From NCBI RefSeq assembly GCF_016428595.1, contig NZ_JAELVQ010000006.1, positions 85,876-149,875 on the forward strand: DNA of 64,000 bases. The letters run 5' to 3'. The stretch is from Snuella sedimenti (GTDB lineage Bacteria; Bacteroidota; Bacteroidia; Flavobacteriales; Flavobacteriaceae). The notes under the pieces are model-generated. The model made no database searches. It was not told the DNA's origin and saw nothing but the letters and a program-made list of their open reading frames with translations. Below are positions 25,590-34,951 of the stretch, piece by piece (position 1 is the stretch's first letter; the number at the start of each line of letters is the position of its first letter). The position numbers were made by a program, and so were the translations under genes.

Positions 25590-26912
25590 ATGATATTAAA
25601 CAAACTACAGGCAACTACATTACTACTAATTTTAGGTTTTGTCTCTCCTTTTTTTGCTCAAAACGAGCTAACAAAAAAACCTGTCAGAACTGAGCAAATT
25701 ACACCAATCCTAAAAAAATCGTTTAGAGAAGACCACTGTCCACAACGCGTTCAAGGAGGAGGCACTAAAATCTATAATGGTTTTATGCAGTTTAATGGTG
25801 CCATGGATGGTAACAGACAAGTCGATCCGCAAATAGCTGTTGGAGGTGGGTATGTGCTACACGCCACGAATTCAGGTCTAATCATTTACGACAAGAAAGG
25901 AATCTACATTGATGGTGTTTCCCAAAATTGTTTTAACAAAGGTATAGACCCCAAAATGTTTTTCGACCCACATAATAAAGTCTTTGGTTTTGACCTTTGG
26001 AACCCATGGGACAAGGAAAAGAAAAAGCCTGTAAACATCTCTATCTCCAGATCCGACAATCCTTCTAAAGGGTGGAATATCTATCCCGTTCCAGCACCCA
26101 ATGGTGTTGACGGTGGCGGTATCGGATTTAGCAAAAAATGGATTGGTTATTCATTCCCTGGTGGTAACGAAAAAACTTTTGTACTAAGAATGAAAGATGC
26201 CAAAAAAGGGAAATTAGCAACTGTTTATCACTTTGAAGGAAGCTTGGGACATCCTGTTTTTACCCAAGACAACATAGACGATCTTTACTTCTTCCACCTA
26301 ACACCTGAGGAATTTATCATAACCAAAGTGACTGACGATGAAAATGGTGATCCTATTGCTAAAGTGGTAAGCAAGACAAAACATAACTTAGAGCACACTA
26401 ATTATCCTCCAAAGTCACCTCAAAAAGATACAGATCAACTAACATCATCCGGAGACAGAAACCCTAAAAATCTGGTTTTTCAAAATGGCTGCATTTGGTT
26501 TTCGCATGCAATAAATTACAATGACCGATCTGCAGTACAATGGCATCAAATAAAAACAGACGGTACCATTGTTCAAACGGGGTTGATTGAAAACGAAGAC
26601 ACTAACTATATACAAACGACCATTGCAGTTAATAAAAACAACGATGTGCTAATCGGTTTTCAGGAAACCAATGCTAACATGTTTATAAGTCCCCGATTGG
26701 CCTACCGCTTTGCTAGTGATCCATTAGGAACTGTTAGAGACATCGTCAATTTAGGTAACGGTAAAGGTGCTACTAATGGCACATCGTGGGGCGATTATAG
26801 TGGCAGCGTAATTGACGGTGATAACCTTACAGACCTCTGGACCATTCAAAGCATTACTAACAAAACAGGTAGAGGAGAAACTGTAATCGTTAAAGTACCT
26901 TTTAAAAAGTAA
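25590..26912 (+). CDS. secreted protein of unknown function, propeller-like
   Basis: 440 residues with a signal peptide (MILNKLQATTLLLILGFVSPFFAQ). The body has repeated short strands with turns rich in G, D and N (QVDPQIAVGGGYVLHATNSGLIIYDKKG; GIGFSKKWIGYSF; NPKNLVFQNGCIWFSHA), which suggests a beta-propeller or a lectin-like all-beta enzyme. No family name can be given. It is followed four bases later by the DUF3472 gene and lies downstream of the GH109 gene, so a role in handling the same glycan is plausible but unproven. Confidence 0.8.
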   Translation: MILNKLQATTLLLILGFVSPFFAQNELTKKPVRTEQITPILKKSFREDHCPQRVQGGGTKIYNGFMQFNGAMDGNRQVDPQIAVGGGYVLHATNSGLIIYDKKGIYIDGVSQNCFNKGIDPKMFFDPHNKVFGFDLWNPWDKEKKKPVNISISRSDNPSKGWNIYPVPAPNGVDGGGIGFSKKWIGYSFPGGNEKTFVLRMKDAKKGKLATVYHFEGSLGHPVFTQDNIDDLYFFHLTPEEFIITKVTDDENGDPIAKVVSKTKHNLEHTNYPPKSPQKDTDQLTSSGDRNPKNLVFQNGCIWFSHAINYNDRSAVQWHQIKTDGTIVQTGLIENEDTNYIQTTIAVNKNNDVLIGFQETNANMFISPRLAYRFASDPLGTVRDIVNLGNGKGATNGTSWGDYSGSVIDGDNLTDLWTIQSITNKTGRGETVIVKVPFKK

Positions 26913-26916
26913 AAAA

Positions 26917-28281
26917 ATGAGTTTAAAAACCATAAGAAGAATTACCACTATAGCCTGTTGTTTGGCTTTAGTGTCCAACTTGACAGGCTGTCGTTTTAAC
27001 AACAAATCGGAGACCGCGCAAAACGCTATTGACACTAAAAAAACGGACACTACACAGGTCATCATTCCAACGGCTGGCAACAGCTGGGTAGTAAATCAAT
27101 TAAATGAAAATACTACTGTTATAGGTAAAGAAGGTATCCATAATTGGACGAATGTAAACAGTATTATCCATACCTATTTTAAAACCACAACTTCTGGAAA
27201 TCTAAGTATTGCACTAGAAGCTAAGGCAGTCGACGGCCTTTCCTCAGTTAAAGTTACTATTGGAGATATTAGCAAAACAATTAAAATAGAGAACAATACA
27301 TACACCACTATTGAAGTAGGAGATTTTAATGTTTCTGAAGGTTACAATTATATAGAAATACAAGGAATAACTAAAACTGGAACAACCATCGCCGACATTA
27401 AAAACATCATACTAAATGGTGAAGCAACCAAAAGCAAACTGTATTTCGTAAATGAAGATTTTTACTTCGGACGCCGTGGGCCATCTGTACATTTATCGTA
27501 CAAAACACCCGAAGATAAAGATGTACTTTGGTATTACAGTGAAATTAATGTTCCCGAAGGCGAGGACGTTTTAGGGTCCTACTATATGGCAAATGGCTTT
27601 AAGGACGGTTATTTTGGAATTCAGGTGAATTCAGAAAATGAACGCCGTATATTATTTTCTGTATGGAGCCCATATAATACGCAAAACCCTAAAGACATTC
27701 CCGATGCACATAAAATTAGACTCCTAGGAAAAGGCGACGGTGTAACGACTGGTGAGTTTGGCAATGAAGGTTCTGGCGGACAAAGCTATAAAGTGTTTAA
27801 TTGGAAAGCTGGAAATACATATAAGTTTCTATTAAAAGGTAAACCTACAAATAACGATGAAACTGATTACACGGCTTATTTCTTTACGCCTGAAGATAAT
27901 ACTTGGCACCTAATAGCTAGCTTTAGAAGACCAAAAACGTCCAGACACCTACAAAACTTCTATTCGTTCTTGGAAAACTTTAGAACGGACACCGGGTATA
28001 TTTCAAGACAAGCAAATTACCTAAACCAATGGGCGTATACAACCGATGGCCAGTGGACAGAACTTACAGAGGCTAAATTTACTGCTGATGCAACTGCAAA
28101 AAAGGAATCTAGAATGGATTATGCAGGAGGCGTTAAAGGCAATACATTTTATATGAAAAACTGTGGCTTCTTTAATGAAACCACCAAGATTAATTCCGTA
28201 TTCACAAGAGAAGCCAATGGTATTACTCCCGATGTAGACTTTTCTAAACTGGAAGTCCCCTCCATAAAAAAAGAAAAATAA
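26917..28281 (+). CDS. lipoprotein with DUF5077 and DUF3472 domains
   Basis: 454 residues with a lipobox (NLTGC, Cys25). After a short linker comes a DUF5077-like beta-sandwich (~48-165, starting PTAGNSWVVNQ) and a DUF3472 domain (~175-445; FGRRGPSVHLSYKTP, WYYSEINVPEGEDVLGSYYMANGF, GGQSYKVFNWKAGNTYKFLLKG). This pair occurs in secreted proteins of glycan-degrading Bacteroidetes; DUF5077 looks carbohydrate-binding, DUF3472 has no assigned reaction that I can vouch for. Starts four bases after the preceding gene, so the two are cotranscribed. Confidence 0.85.
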   Translation: MSLKTIRRITTIACCLALVSNLTGCRFNNKSETAQNAIDTKKTDTTQVIIPTAGNSWVVNQLNENTTVIGKEGIHNWTNVNSIIHTYFKTTTSGNLSIALEAKAVDGLSSVKVTIGDISKTIKIENNTYTTIEVGDFNVSEGYNYIEIQGITKTGTTIADIKNIILNGEATKSKLYFVNEDFYFGRRGPSVHLSYKTPEDKDVLWYYSEINVPEGEDVLGSYYMANGFKDGYFGIQVNSENERRILFSVWSPYNTQNPKDIPDAHKIRLLGKGDGVTTGEFGNEGSGGQSYKVFNWKAGNTYKFLLKGKPTNNDETDYTAYFFTPEDNTWHLIASFRRPKTSRHLQNFYSFLENFRTDTGYISRQANYLNQWAYTTDGQWTELTEAKFTADATAKKESRMDYAGGVKGNTFYMKNCGFFNETTKINSVFTREANGITPDVDFSKLEVPSIKKEK

Positions 28282-28344
28282 GCACAAGTCTTAATCTTAC
28301 TTGTGTAACGATAGTTGTTGTTTTTAATTTTTTTGAATTAATCC

Positions 28345-28379
28345 TTAAAGCCTTTGATGTTAACACACAAAGGCTTTAA
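28345..28379. terminator. bidirectional terminator between convergent genes
   Basis: Perfect 12-bp stem (TTAAAGCCTTTG / CAAAGGCTTTAA), then CTTTTT on the plus strand. It serves the DUF3472 gene and probably the convergent LysR gene. A second short hairpin (CACAAGT/ACTTGTG, 28283-28305) follows the DUF3472 stop directly. Confidence 0.75.
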
Positions 28380-28383
28380 CTTT

Positions 28384-29265
28384 TTATGTTAACAATTCAA
28401 TTGTTTTCTTTAAAACTGGGTTTCTATTTTCTTTATTCCAAATAACAGACAGTATGGCGCGTTGGGATATCTTATTAAGGTCTATAAACTTAACTCCCAT
28501 GTTATACCCTTGTTGTAATGACTTTGGCACAATGGACAATCCTAAGTTATTCTCTACCAATCTATAAATTGAACTGGCATGAATGGTATTGTGCGATACT
28601 TGCGGACTAAACCCACTATCATCGAAGATTTGCATGACCTTTTCATAATAACTCGGACTATAGGAAGCATCAAATAAAATAAAAGGTTCATTTTTAAGTT
28701 GCGATAAATCTTTGAAATTATCGACGCTAACCAGATGGTTCTTTGGTAACACTAAACAAAATACATCTTCCAGTACTGGGTGAATCTCTAGACCTTTTGG
28801 CACTCTATCCAAACGCACAAAACCAAGATCAATATCTAAAGAAAGTAAATCTTTGACTTGTTTTTGGTTATCCATTTCCTTTAATGAAAAAATGATATTC
28901 GGGTGCCTTTCCTTAAACTGCAATAACAAATTGGGAATCACTTGGTGCATGGCAGAACCAACATACCCAACGCGCAAGTTCCCGCCCGTACCATCATGTA
29001 ACAATTTGGCATGATCTAAGATATGATCCAATTCTTTTAAATTCCGTTCAATAGCTTCCTTTAGATATTCTCCAGCCTTGGTAAGAACTACCCTCCTGTT
29101 ATGCCTGTCAAATAATTTAATCTCCAAATCCTCTTCCATTTGTTTTATCTGCCTGCTTAAACCCGGTTGCGATATAAAAAGCCTCTCGGCAGCCTTTCTA
29201 AAGTGCAAATCTTCGGCTACAGCCAAAAAGTATCTCAAATGTCTGTACTCTAATTGATAACCCAT
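28384..29265 (-). CDS. LysR-family transcriptional regulator, divergent from hut genes
   Basis: 293 residues: winged helix-turn-helix at ~8-65 (LRYFLAVAEDLHFRKAAERLFISQPGLSRQIKQMEEDL) and a LysR substrate-binding domain (~95-290, LRVGYVGSAMHQVIPNLLLQF). Divergently transcribed from hutH with an 82-bp gap holding a symmetrical LysR box, so it probably controls hutHUI and itself, with urocanate or histidine as a likely but unproven effector. In Proteobacteria hut is usually run by the GntR-type HutC; a LysR regulator here is a lineage difference. Confidence 0.92.
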   Translation of the reverse strand: MGYQLEYRHLRYFLAVAEDLHFRKAAERLFISQPGLSRQIKQMEEDLEIKLFDRHNRRVVLTKAGEYLKEAIERNLKELDHILDHAKLLHDGTGGNLRVGYVGSAMHQVIPNLLLQFKERHPNIIFSLKEMDNQKQVKDLLSLDIDLGFVRLDRVPKGLEIHPVLEDVFCLVLPKNHLVSVDNFKDLSQLKNEPFILFDASYSPSYYEKVMQIFDDSGFSPQVSHNTIHASSIYRLVENNLGLSIVPKSLQQGYNMGVKFIDLNKISQRAILSVIWNKENRNPVLKKTIELLT

Positions 29266-29274
29266 AGTTATTAT

Positions 29275-29299
29275 TTAACAACTTTAATAGTCTTGTTAA
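29275..29299. promoter_or_regulatory. LysR box between the regulator and hutH
   Basis: Perfect inverted repeat TTAACAA-N11-TTGTTAA, the T-N11-A layout of LysR sites. The right arm covers the -33 element of the hutH promoter, and the left arm ends 10 bp from the regulator start codon. Confidence 0.7.
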
Positions 29300-29323
29300 G
29301 CATTAAATTTAGAAATAACTTTG
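29293..29323 (+). promoter_or_regulatory. hutH promoter
   Basis: TTG (29293-29295), 20-nt spacer, TAACTTTG (29316-29323): a full match to the Bacteroidetes sigma consensus. The hutH ATG follows 24 bp after the -7 box. Confidence 0.75.
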
Positions 29324-29347
29324 TAATAATAAAAATTAAAAAAAGAC

Positions 29348-30838
29348 ATGTTCTCATACGGCACAGAAGCATTAACGATCGATAAAATTATTGATATATC
29401 CCAGGGTAAACTAAAAGCCCTTTTAAGCCCTGAAACTATTGATATTATTAAAAAATGTAGGAAAAATGTAGAGACCATGGCTAACTCCAACAAGGCTGTT
29501 TATGGTATCAACACTGGATTTGGTCCTTTATGCGACACACAAATAACACCGGAAGAAACAAATAAGCTACAGGAAAACCTACTAATAACACATGCTGTAG
29601 GTGTTGGGAAACCTATTGATCAAGAATTGTCCAAAATCATGATGATCTGTAAAGTACATGCTCTATGCCAGGGATTTTCCGGTATTCGCTTAGAAGTTAT
29701 TAAACGTATCCTATACTTTATTGAGCATAACTTATTACCGGTTGTTCCTGAGCAAGGCTCCGTAGGTGCCTCGGGCGATCTGGCCCCACTTTCCCATTTA
29801 TTTCTCCCCCTTTTAGGTAAAGGCGAGTTTTGGGTAGATGATACCATTGTTCCTGCAATGGATGTATTAAAACAGCACAACCTGGATCCTATACAACTAC
29901 AAGCTAAAGAAGGTCTGGCATTAATTAACGGCACTCAATTTATTTTAGCTCATACCATTAAAGGACTTGAAAAAATGGAATATCTGCTGGATTTAGCTGA
30001 CGTAGCTGGCGCCATGAGCTTAGAAGGTTTCCAGGGAAGCGCATCGCCCTTTAAAGAGGTTCTACACCTTATTCGTCCATTTAAAGGATGCTTAACTGTT
30101 GCCGAGCGCATGCGTATGCTCCTTAAAGATTCTCAAAACCTCAAGAACCATTTTGATTGCCCACGCGTACAGGATCCCTATTCAATACGGTGCATTCCCC
30201 AAGTTCACGGCGCTTCACGAAATGCTTATTACCACTTAAAGGAATTAGCAGAAATAGAGATGAATGCCGTTACCGACAACCCCATTATAGTAAGTAATAC
30301 TGAAGCGATATCCGGTGGCAACTTTCATGGACAACCTCTGGCAATGGCCATCGATTATGGCGCTTTAGCTGCTTCGGAGTTAGGTAATATATCAGACCGA
30401 AGATGCTACTTGCTCCTGGAAGGCAAATACGGATTACCCCGCTTGCTAACAGAAGCAGGTGGCTTAAACTCCGGCTTTATGATTCCTCAATACACAACGG
30501 CTGCCTTGGTTACCGAGAACAAGTCCCTATGTTTTCCTCCTTCTGCCGATAGTGTACCTACCTCATTAGGACAAGAGGACCATGTATCTATGGGTAGTAT
30601 TTCAGGACGAAAATTCAATCAGATTTTAGGGAATATTGAAAGTATATTGGCCATAGAATTAATGTACGCAGCGCAAGCTTTGGAATTTAGAAGACCTAAT
30701 ACCTTTTCAGAAATTATAGAAGCTAATTTTAAAATAATCAGAGGTAGAGTTGCTAAACTAGAAGAGGACAGAGTTTTAAAAGAAGACATCGACGCCATGA
30801 TCCGTCTGGTTAAAACGCAGGCTTTTGTAGTAAAATAA
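29348..30838 (+). CDS. hutH: histidine ammonia-lyase
   Basis: 496 residues; converts L-histidine to urocanate and ammonia in the cytoplasm. The self-formed MIO cofactor triad is Ala141-Ser142-Gly143 in GSVGASGDLAPLSH; also YGINTGFG (~52-59, catalytic Tyr), QDPYSIRCIPQVHGA and the late ENKSLCFPPSADS block. Length is normal. First gene of hutH-hutU-hutI; the hutU start codon follows directly on its stop. Confidence 0.97.
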   Translation: MFSYGTEALTIDKIIDISQGKLKALLSPETIDIIKKCRKNVETMANSNKAVYGINTGFGPLCDTQITPEETNKLQENLLITHAVGVGKPIDQELSKIMMICKVHALCQGFSGIRLEVIKRILYFIEHNLLPVVPEQGSVGASGDLAPLSHLFLPLLGKGEFWVDDTIVPAMDVLKQHNLDPIQLQAKEGLALINGTQFILAHTIKGLEKMEYLLDLADVAGAMSLEGFQGSASPFKEVLHLIRPFKGCLTVAERMRMLLKDSQNLKNHFDCPRVQDPYSIRCIPQVHGASRNAYYHLKELAEIEMNAVTDNPIIVSNTEAISGGNFHGQPLAMAIDYGALAASELGNISDRRCYLLLEGKYGLPRLLTEAGGLNSGFMIPQYTTAALVTENKSLCFPPSADSVPTSLGQEDHVSMGSISGRKFNQILGNIESILAIELMYAAQALEFRRPNTFSEIIEANFKIIRGRVAKLEEDRVLKEDIDAMIRLVKTQAFVVK

Positions 30839-32848
30839 ATGACAACCATTATGACATTTCAAGAACAAATAACACAGGGCATCCCAAATACTTTACCACC
30901 AATACACACCTATCCCAAAGGGATCAACAGAGCTCCCAGGAGGAAGGATATCTTATCGAAGGAAGAAAAACAACTGGCGGTTCGCAATGCACTACGTTAC
31001 TTCCCTAAAGCCTGGCATACAGAACTGGCCGTCGAGTTTGCAGAAGAGCTAAAAAATTACGGACGTATTTACATGTATCGCTTTAAGCCCAGATACACCA
31101 TGTATGCACGCCCTATTTCAGAATACCCGGCAAAGTCATTGCAAGCCGCTGCCATTATGGTCATGATACAAAACAATCTGGATCCTGCCGTAGCGCAACA
31201 TCCGGAAGAACTGATCACTTATGGTGGTAATGGTGCTGTTTTTCAAAACTGGGCACAATATCTCCTGACCATGAAGTACTTATCTCAGATGACAGATGAA
31301 CAAACACTGCACATGTATTCCGGACATCCAATGGGTTTATTTCCGTCTTCTAAAAATGCACCACGCGTAGTAGTTACCAACGGGATGGTTATTCCTAATT
31401 ATTCCAAACCGGACGATTGGGAAAAATTCAATGCGCTGGGTGTTTCACAATACGGTCAAATGACTGCCGGATCTTTCATGTATATTGGTCCTCAAGGCAT
31501 TGTTCACGGTACGACCATTACGGTTATGAATGCCTTCAGAAACATTTTGTCCAAAACGGAAACACCTGCGGGTAAAATATTTCTAACCGCCGGTTTGGGA
31601 GGCATGAGTGGGGCCCAACCTAAAGCTGGTAATATAGCCGGTTGTATTACCATTTGCGCAGAAGTAAACCCTAAAGCAGCTACAAAACGCTATGAGCAAG
31701 GATGGGTCGACATTTTAATTAACGATATGGACGAACTGATAGCAAAAGTTCGACAAGCCCAGGAAAAAAATGAGGTAGTATCTATTGCTTTTATCGGAAA
31801 TGTAGTCGATGTCTGGGAACGTTTTGACCAAGAGAACATCTTTATTCATGTTGGTTCCGATCAGACCTCGTTACATATCCCTTGGACCGGTGGATATTAC
31901 CCGGTAAGCGTATCATATGAGGAATCTAACAGATTAATTCGTGAGGAACCTGAAGTATTTAAAGAAAAAGTTCAGGCCTCCCTAAGACGTCATGCGGCAT
32001 CGATCAACAACCATGCAAAGAAAGGCACTTATTTCTTCGATTACGGTAACGCGTTCTTATTGGAAGCATCACGTGCCGGTGCCGATGTGATGGCTAAAAA
32101 TGGTATTGATTTTAAGTATCCATCTTACGTGCAGGATATATTAGGCCCCATGTGTTTTGACTATGGTTTCGGCCCTTTCCGCTGGGTGTGTACTTCCGGT
32201 AAAGCAGACGATCTGGACATTACAGATCAAATAGCCATGGAAGTGCTTCAAGATATTATGTCAAGTGCTCCTGATGAGATCAAACTACAAATGCAAGACA
32301 ATATTACCTGGATTAAAGATGCTAAAAAAAACAAGATGGTTGTGGGCTCGCAAGCCCGTATTCTCTATGCCGATGCCGAGGGTCGGGCTAAAATAGCCAA
32401 GGCCTTTAATGATGCCATTGCAGACGGGAAGATCGGACCGGTGGTTTTGGGTCGAGACCACCATGATGTAAGTGGCACCGATTCGCCTTACAGAGAAACT
32501 TCCAATATTTACGATGGCAGTAAATTTACGGCCGACATGGCCATACACAATGTTATTGGAGACAGCTTTAGAGGGGCTACCTGGGTATCGATCCACAATG
32601 GTGGTGGTGTTGGATGGGGAGAAGTGATCAACGGTGGTTTTGGGATGCTACTGGACGGATCGGCCGAAGCTGAAGTACGTTTAAAAAATATGTTATTTTA
32701 CGATGTAAATAATGGCATTGCCAGACGTAGTTGGGCAAGGAACGGTGAGGCTCTGTTCGCTATAAAGCGTGAAATGGAACGCACCCCAAGTTTAAAGGTT
32801 ACAATCCCTAATTTAGTTGAAGATGAATTATTAAACCACCTATTTTAA
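30839..32848 (+). CDS. hutU: urocanate hydratase, long form
   Basis: 669 residues; adds water to urocanate to give 4-imidazolone-5-propionate, using a tightly bound NAD+. Visible: YGGNGAVFQNWAQY (~131), the glycine-rich LTAGLGGMSGAQPKAG (~248-263), the DHHDVSGTDSPYRETSNIYDG region and NGGGVGWGEVINGGFGMLLDG near the end. About 110 residues longer than the proteobacterial enzyme, as in other Bacteroidetes and in animals. A second in-frame ATG lies four codons in. Its stop overlaps the hutI start (TAATG). Confidence 0.96.
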   Translation: MTTIMTFQEQITQGIPNTLPPIHTYPKGINRAPRRKDILSKEEKQLAVRNALRYFPKAWHTELAVEFAEELKNYGRIYMYRFKPRYTMYARPISEYPAKSLQAAAIMVMIQNNLDPAVAQHPEELITYGGNGAVFQNWAQYLLTMKYLSQMTDEQTLHMYSGHPMGLFPSSKNAPRVVVTNGMVIPNYSKPDDWEKFNALGVSQYGQMTAGSFMYIGPQGIVHGTTITVMNAFRNILSKTETPAGKIFLTAGLGGMSGAQPKAGNIAGCITICAEVNPKAATKRYEQGWVDILINDMDELIAKVRQAQEKNEVVSIAFIGNVVDVWERFDQENIFIHVGSDQTSLHIPWTGGYYPVSVSYEESNRLIREEPEVFKEKVQASLRRHAASINNHAKKGTYFFDYGNAFLLEASRAGADVMAKNGIDFKYPSYVQDILGPMCFDYGFGPFRWVCTSGKADDLDITDQIAMEVLQDIMSSAPDEIKLQMQDNITWIKDAKKNKMVVGSQARILYADAEGRAKIAKAFNDAIADGKIGPVVLGRDHHDVSGTDSPYRETSNIYDGSKFTADMAIHNVIGDSFRGATWVSIHNGGGVGWGEVINGGFGMLLDGSAEAEVRLKNMLFYDVNNGIARRSWARNGEALFAIKREMERTPSLKVTIPNLVEDELLNHLF

Positions 32849-34089
32849 TGGCTACCCTATTTAAAAATATAAAAGAGTTAATCCAGGTTCGGGACGAATC
32901 TGTATCCTTTGTAGCCGGAACGGCTATGAAAACACTTCCAACCATAAAAAATGCCTATTTAGTAGTTGAAAACGGAAAAATAGCAGACTATGGGAGTATG
33001 GCAGACTGTCCAACAACATCTATGGAAGAGACCGTTGATGCAACTGGAAAAATGGTACTCCCCACCTGGTGCGACTCACATACCCATATTGTGTATGCTG
33101 GCAATCGGGAGAGTGAATTTATAGACAGGATCCATGGTTTATCCTACGAAGAAATTGCCAATAGAGGCGGTGGCATTTTAAATTCAGCCAGAACCTTACA
33201 GGAAACCTCCGAAGAAGCCCTTTACGAACAAAGTAAAGTCCGCCTGGAAGAAATAATGCAATTGGGTACTGGTGCCGTGGAGATCAAGTCGGGTTATGGT
33301 CTTACGGTAAATTCAGAACTAAAAATGTTACGTGTTATTAAACGCTTAAAAGATAGCTACCCCATCCCTGTAAAAGCAAGCTTCTTAGGTGCTCATGCCC
33401 TGCCATCCCACTATAAAGGCAATACATCCAAATACCTGGATTTAATTGTTAATGAGATGGTTCCTAAAATAGCAGAAGCTAAATTGGCTGAATACATCGA
33501 TATCTTCTGCGAAACGGGTTATTTTACTGTTGCCGATACCGAAAAAATCCTAGAAGCAGGCAAACGCTATGGCTTAATTCCTAAAATTCACGTTAACCAA
33601 TTTACAGCCATTGGAGGGGTTCAGGCTGGTGTTAAATACCATGCACTATCTGTAGATCATTTGGAAATTATGAGGGATGAAGACATAGAAGCGTTAAAAA
33701 ATACCAACACCATGCCGGTTGCCTTACCGAGTTGCTCCTATTTTTTAAGTATTCCGTACACGCCGGCCCGTAAGATGATTGATGCGGGACTCCCCCTGGC
33801 GCTGGCCACAGATTACAATCCCGGATCAACCCCAAGCGGCAATATGAATTTTGTAGTGAGTACCGCCTGTATAAAAATGAAAATGACACCGGAAGAAGCC
33901 ATTAATGCCGCTACCATTAACGGCGCTTACGCTATGGGACTGGAAAAAGAAGCAGGATCGATTACAATTGGTAAACAAGCGAATTTAATCCTTACAAAAC
34001 CTGTAAATTCAATAGGCTTTATTCCCTATGCTTTTGGCTCTAATCACATCGACTCTGTCTACATAAAGGGCAAAGCTATAAATCAGTGA
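32848..34089 (+). CDS. hutI: imidazolonepropionase
   Basis: 413-residue amidohydrolase that opens the imidazolone ring to N-formimino-L-glutamate. Metal-binding HxH at 78-80 (WCDSHTHIVYAGNRESEF), later ligands in GAHALPSHYKG, KIHVNQF and LATDYNPGS (~317). Length and motifs are normal. Translationally coupled to hutU. No formiminoglutamase (hutG) gene follows in the window. Confidence 0.96.
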   Translation: MATLFKNIKELIQVRDESVSFVAGTAMKTLPTIKNAYLVVENGKIADYGSMADCPTTSMEETVDATGKMVLPTWCDSHTHIVYAGNRESEFIDRIHGLSYEEIANRGGGILNSARTLQETSEEALYEQSKVRLEEIMQLGTGAVEIKSGYGLTVNSELKMLRVIKRLKDSYPIPVKASFLGAHALPSHYKGNTSKYLDLIVNEMVPKIAEAKLAEYIDIFCETGYFTVADTEKILEAGKRYGLIPKIHVNQFTAIGGVQAGVKYHALSVDHLEIMRDEDIEALKNTNTMPVALPSCSYFLSIPYTPARKMIDAGLPLALATDYNPGSTPSGNMNFVVSTACIKMKMTPEEAINAATINGAYAMGLEKEAGSITIGKQANLILTKPVNSIGFIPYAFGSNHIDSVYIKGKAINQ

Positions 34090-34317
34090 TAACATAGATA
34101 TATTAAAACCCTCGTTTTACTTCATCAGTAATTCCTTAAATAAGCGTTCAACCTAACAGATTGTAGTTCAGCGTTTTTGTTATGTAAAGTCAGATTTTTT
34201 TTCTATATTTAAAAAAGTTGCCAAATTTCTACTTCCTGAACAACATTCCTTACTTATATTATTCCCCATATCTTTTAAATATTTGAAATTTATTGTTTAA
34301 CTAAATATTTAATTGTT

Positions 34318-34839
34318 ATGATTACACGCATTAACTCTGTAAAAAGCTATCTTTTGCTGTTAGTCTTTGGACTAACTATAGTTGGATTTAGCAACAAAAC
34401 AAACGACGATTCAGCCAAAGACGCAGCCACTCTATCCATAGAAAAAAAGGATAAGTTACATTTTAACGCCTCTTTAAAAGGCTCAAATGAAGTTCCTGCT
34501 AATGACTCAAATGCTACTGGAGAAGCTATCGTTTCAATTAACAAGGAAGAAACCATGATTCATTTCAAGCTAATTACTGCCAATATTGAAAATGTAACCG
34601 CTTCCCATTTCCATATGGCACCTGCAGGTTCAAATGGCGGTGTGGTAGTTGGCTTATATTCAAATCCTAATCAACCTTCTGGTCCTGCTAATGGAATCCT
34701 TGCAGAAGGCTACATTACTGCTGATGATATTGGAGAATCAGGACTTAGCGACCTTATTGATGCCATGAGAGCTGGTAACATTTATGTAAATGTACATACT
34801 ACATCGCACCTAGGAGGGGAAATTAGGGGACAACTGTAA
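34318..34839 (+). CDS. secreted CHRD-domain protein
   Basis: 173 residues: a signal peptide (VKSYLLLLVFGLTIVGFS) and one CHRD domain (~48-173): HFNASLKGSNEVPANDSNATG, ASHFHMAPAGSNGGVVVGLY, IYVNVHTTSHLGGEIRGQL. CHRD domains occur in chordin and in many secreted bacterial proteins; the biochemical role in bacteria is unknown. It is a single-gene unit with its own terminator. Confidence 0.88.
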   Translation: MITRINSVKSYLLLLVFGLTIVGFSNKTNDDSAKDAATLSIEKKDKLHFNASLKGSNEVPANDSNATGEAIVSINKEETMIHFKLITANIENVTASHFHMAPAGSNGGVVVGLYSNPNQPSGPANGILAEGYITADDIGESGLSDLIDAMRAGNIYVNVHTTSHLGGEIRGQL

Positions 34840-34852
34840 CGATTTTGAAACT

Positions 34853-34888
34853 AAAAAGCCTCGAAAAGTAGTGTTTCCGGGGCTTTTT
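34853..34888 (+). terminator. intrinsic terminator after the CHRD gene
   Basis: AAAAAGCC pairs with GGCTTTTT, the stem extended inward by TCG/CGG-type pairs, 13 bp after the stop. Confidence 0.75.
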
Positions 34889-34951
34889 CGCAATACTTCC
34901 TAATTTAATAGATTATGAGATTTCAATAATGAAAATCATTATTAAGAACCT

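Noticed and set aside
29348..34089. Possible hutG or hutF within the hut cluster
   Set aside because: Only hutH, hutU and hutI are present; the bases after hutI hold no further gene until the CHRD protein.
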